From assembly GCA_002725275.1 (NCBI GenBank), contig PBOE01000025.1, positions 24,938 to 33,025 of the forward strand: a stretch of DNA of 8,088 nt, in the 5' to 3' direction. Under the pieces are notes generated by a model that made no database searches, was not told the DNA's origin, and saw nothing but the letters and a program-made list of their open reading frames with translations. Below are positions 6,470 to 8,088 of this stretch, piece after piece; position 1 is the stretch's first letter, and each line of letters begins with the position of its first letter. Source of the DNA: Methanobacteriota archaeon. GTDB lineage: Archaea > Thermoplasmatota > Poseidoniia > Poseidoniales > Poseidoniaceae. Position numbers and translations under genes: made by a program.

Positions 6470-8019
6470 GCCAACGCCCCGTGGTGTATGCTGACGGACG
6501 AACGCTTTCCGCACAGGAAGTGGTCATGGTGGCCAAAGGCCAAGCGGACGTCGCAGTGTCCGATGACGCATGGCCCGGTATTCATGCAGCACGACAGGTC
6601 GTTGAGCGAATTGTGTCCACGGGCGACACCGTTTACGGCATCAACACGGGCTTTGGTGCACTTGTCCGCGAACGAATTTCAACCGACGACTTGGCCCAAC
6701 TTCAGATCAATCTCATCCGTTCCCACGCAACGGGTGTTGGTGATCTCATGACGGTGGAAGCCGTTCGTGCCATGATGATGGTCCGGCTGAACTCGTTGTG
6801 CAAAGGGCATTCTGGGATTCATCCCGATTGCATTCGACAATTGGTGCTCTACCTGAACCACAACGTTCACCCTGCTGTTCCACGAATCGGAAGCTTGGGA
6901 GCGAGCGGGGATCTTGCACCGCTCTCTCATCTCGCCCTCACGCTCATCGGTGAAGGCGAAGTTCTTGTCGATGGCAAAGTAGAATCAACCGCTGACTTCC
7001 TGTTCAGCAACGGTTTGGTCCCCGTCGAACTCACGGCCAAGGACGGGCTGTCGTTGATCAACGGCACAAGTCAAATGACGGCTTATGCGGTGCTCGCTCA
7101 ACAAGAACTGGCTAGCGTCTTGTTGCTGGCCGATGTCATCTTGGCCATGTCCATGGACGCTCGGTCGTGCAGCCTAACGCCGTCCAGACCTGAGGTTCAC
7201 GACGCACGCCCCCATCCGGGACAACAACGGGTCGCTGAACGCCTTCGTACGTTGCTCAGCGGTTCGGAAATACTCCAAGACCACGCTTCGTGCGATCGGG
7301 TTCAAGACCCCTATTCTTTCCGTTGCGCCCCCCAAGTCCACGGTGCCGTTTACGAATCGTTTCAGCGGCTTGGCGATATGCTCGCAAGGGAAATTAACAG
7401 CGCCACCGACAACCCGCTGATTTTTCCCGAACCCAACCGGCCCGGCGAGCACGAGGTTGTTTCTCAAGGCAATTTCCACGGTGAAATTGTCGCCCTGACA
7501 TGCGATGCCATGAGCTTAGCCATGTTTGAACTTGGTTCGATCTCTGAACGTCGGATGGACCAGATGCTCGATCCCGCTCGAAGCGAGATGCCAGCGTTTC
7601 TCGCGAAAGATTCGGGGCTTGAATCGGGGTTGATGATCGTTCAATACGTTGCAGGAGCGGCGCTTGCCGAGCTCCACGGTCAGGCGACGCCTCGGTCAGC
7701 GTTCTCGACCACGACCTCTGCGGGGCAGGAGGATCACGTCAGCATGGGGGCGACGGCGGCGTGGAATCTGCACGTCGGTGTACGTCGCTTGAGCGAAATC
7801 CTGGCGTGTGAAGCCCTCATCGCCGCAGAAGCCCTCGAACATGCAAACCTACGGTCATCACCTCACGTTCGCGCCATGCATGACCTCGTGAGGACCGTCG
7901 CCTCAGCCTTGGTCGGCGACCGCTCGACATCCGCAGAATTGATGCAGATTGCAGACGAACTCCGCCAACCAGGATGGCTGGCCCGATTGGAAGCAGAACA
8001 CGGACGCTTACCTCGCTGA
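6466..8019 (+). CDS. hutH: Histidine ammonia-lyase
   Basis: Histidine ammonia-lyase (517 residues, usual length about 510) removes ammonia from L-histidine to give trans-urocanate, the substrate of the neighbouring HutU. The Ala-Ser-Gly triad at 146-148 (in GSLGASGDLAPLSH) forms the MIO electrophile. Other active-site residues known from the P. putida enzyme are all present: Tyr57 (YGINTGFG), His87, Asn199, Gln280/Tyr283/Arg286 (QDPYSFR), Phe337 (GNFHGE) and Glu422 (QEDHVSM). The Ser86-His87 pair is the selectivity signature of histidine lyases, as opposed to tyrosine (His-Leu) or phenylalanine (Phe-Leu) lyases. The GTG start overlaps the hutU stop (GTGA) and has a strong ribosome site; the next in-frame ATG (6526) would remove conserved N-terminal residues. 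Segments 232-245 and 404-421 depart from the usual consensus without gaps. The 3' end overlaps a probable minus-strand gene. Confidence 0.96.
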   Translation: MSQRPVVYADGRTLSAQEVVMVAKGQADVAVSDDAWPGIHAARQVVERIVSTGDTVYGINTGFGALVRERISTDDLAQLQINLIRSHATGVGDLMTVEAVRAMMMVRLNSLCKGHSGIHPDCIRQLVLYLNHNVHPAVPRIGSLGASGDLAPLSHLALTLIGEGEVLVDGKVESTADFLFSNGLVPVELTAKDGLSLINGTSQMTAYAVLAQQELASVLLLADVILAMSMDARSCSLTPSRPEVHDARPHPGQQRVAERLRTLLSGSEILQDHASCDRVQDPYSFRCAPQVHGAVYESFQRLGDMLAREINSATDNPLIFPEPNRPGEHEVVSQGNFHGEIVALTCDAMSLAMFELGSISERRMDQMLDPARSEMPAFLAKDSGLESGLMIVQYVAGAALAELHGQATPRSAFSTTTSAGQEDHVSMGATAAWNLHVGVRRLSEILACEALIAAEALEHANLRSSPHVRAMHDLVRTVASALVGDRSTSAELMQIADELRQPGWLARLEAEHGRLPR

Positions 8020-8088
8020 GATAAGGTGTTCAAGGTCTTGGACGTTCTGTTCGACGTCCAACAGCGACATCATCCGATAGTTGAACAT
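8008..8088 (-). CDS. C-terminal end of an unidentified protein (runs off right edge)
   Basis: On the minus strand a frame is open from the window edge to a TAA at 8008-8010, giving 26 visible residues that end in LDVEQNVQDLEHLISAR. The alternating acidic and hydrophobic residues look like an amphipathic C-terminal helix, and the codons resemble those of the neighbouring genes. It would overlap hutH tail to tail by 12 nt, as the MFS and hydrolase genes do. I cannot assign a family from so little, and an open frame of 27 codons can arise by chance, so this is only probable. If it is real, it closes the hut transcription unit at hutH. Confidence 0.5.
   Translation of the reverse strand: MFNYRMMSLLDVEQNVQDLEHLISAR
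8038..8061. terminator. Hairpin just downstream of hutH (possible 3'-end structure)
   Basis: TTGGACGT (8038-8045) and ACGTCCAA (8054-8061) are perfect 8-bp inverted repeats around an 8-nt loop, starting 18 nt after the hutH stop. No T-run follows on either strand, so it is not a classical intrinsic terminator. It could mark or protect the 3' end of the hutUH message. It also lies within the probable minus-strand reading frame, so it may be coincidental. Confidence 0.25.

Noticed and set aside
6097..6585. 162-codon minus-strand open frame across the hutU/hutH junction
   Set aside because: It is antisense to highly conserved C-terminal urocanase motifs and the hutH start, and has no domain-like pattern.
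7159..7728. Compensated frameshift in hutH as the cause of the two unusual patches
   Set aside because: Both patches align to the consensus without gaps, and the alternative frames I read there do not restore the usual motifs. They look like genuine substitutions.
1..8088. CRISPR array, insertion sequence, tRNA/rRNA or defence system
   Set aside because: I saw no repeated spacers, terminal inverted repeats with a transposase, tRNA cloverleaf or defence-type domains. Nearly all bases are in ordinary metabolic or transport genes.

Overview
The window is a compact, protein-coding stretch from a prokaryote of roughly mid-50s % G+C (estimated by eye). It holds four well-supported genes, two of them complete central-metabolism enzymes, plus a cut-off gene at each edge or near it. 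Most starts have a Shine-Dalgarno-like GAGG/GGAG/GAGGTG motif 4-5 nt upstream. Genes overlap by 4 nt within co-directional pairs and by about 12-13 nt tail to tail. The sequence alone does not fix the taxon. A short acidic cytoplasmic N-terminus followed by a single membrane anchor on a secreted-type peptidase, and a urocanate hydratase of the long UROC1-like form, would fit a marine planktonic heterotroph, possibly a Marine Group II euryarchaeon (Poseidoniales). This is a low-confidence inference.

Layout, left to right. (1) The C-terminal half of an FdhF/YdeP-family molybdopterin oxidoreductase (+) is cut by the left edge. (2) An MFS exporter-like permease (+) starts inside the stop codon of gene 1 (ATGA overlap). 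(3) A membrane-anchored S15/CocE-type (X-Pro dipeptidyl-peptidase-like) serine hydrolase (-) meets gene 2 tail to tail. (4) A 106-bp divergent intergenic region separates it from (5) hutU, urocanate hydratase (+), and (6) hutH, histidine ammonia-lyase (+), coupled through a GTGA overlap with a strong GAGGTGAT ribosome site. (7) At the right edge, 27 codons of a probable minus-strand gene run tail to tail into hutH.

Functionally, hutH and hutU catalyse the first two steps of histidine degradation (L-histidine to urocanate plus ammonia, then urocanate to imidazolonepropionate). The later hut genes (hutI and hutG, or hutF) are not in this window. The divergently transcribed cell-surface peptidase could feed peptide-derived amino acids into such catabolism, but that link rests on position only. 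I found no mobile element, CRISPR array, tRNA or rRNA, and no clearly novel multi-gene system. The most noteworthy points are the long-form urocanate hydratase, local divergence of usually conserved HutH segments with all catalytic residues kept, the anchored peptidase beside the hut genes, and the extreme gene packing.
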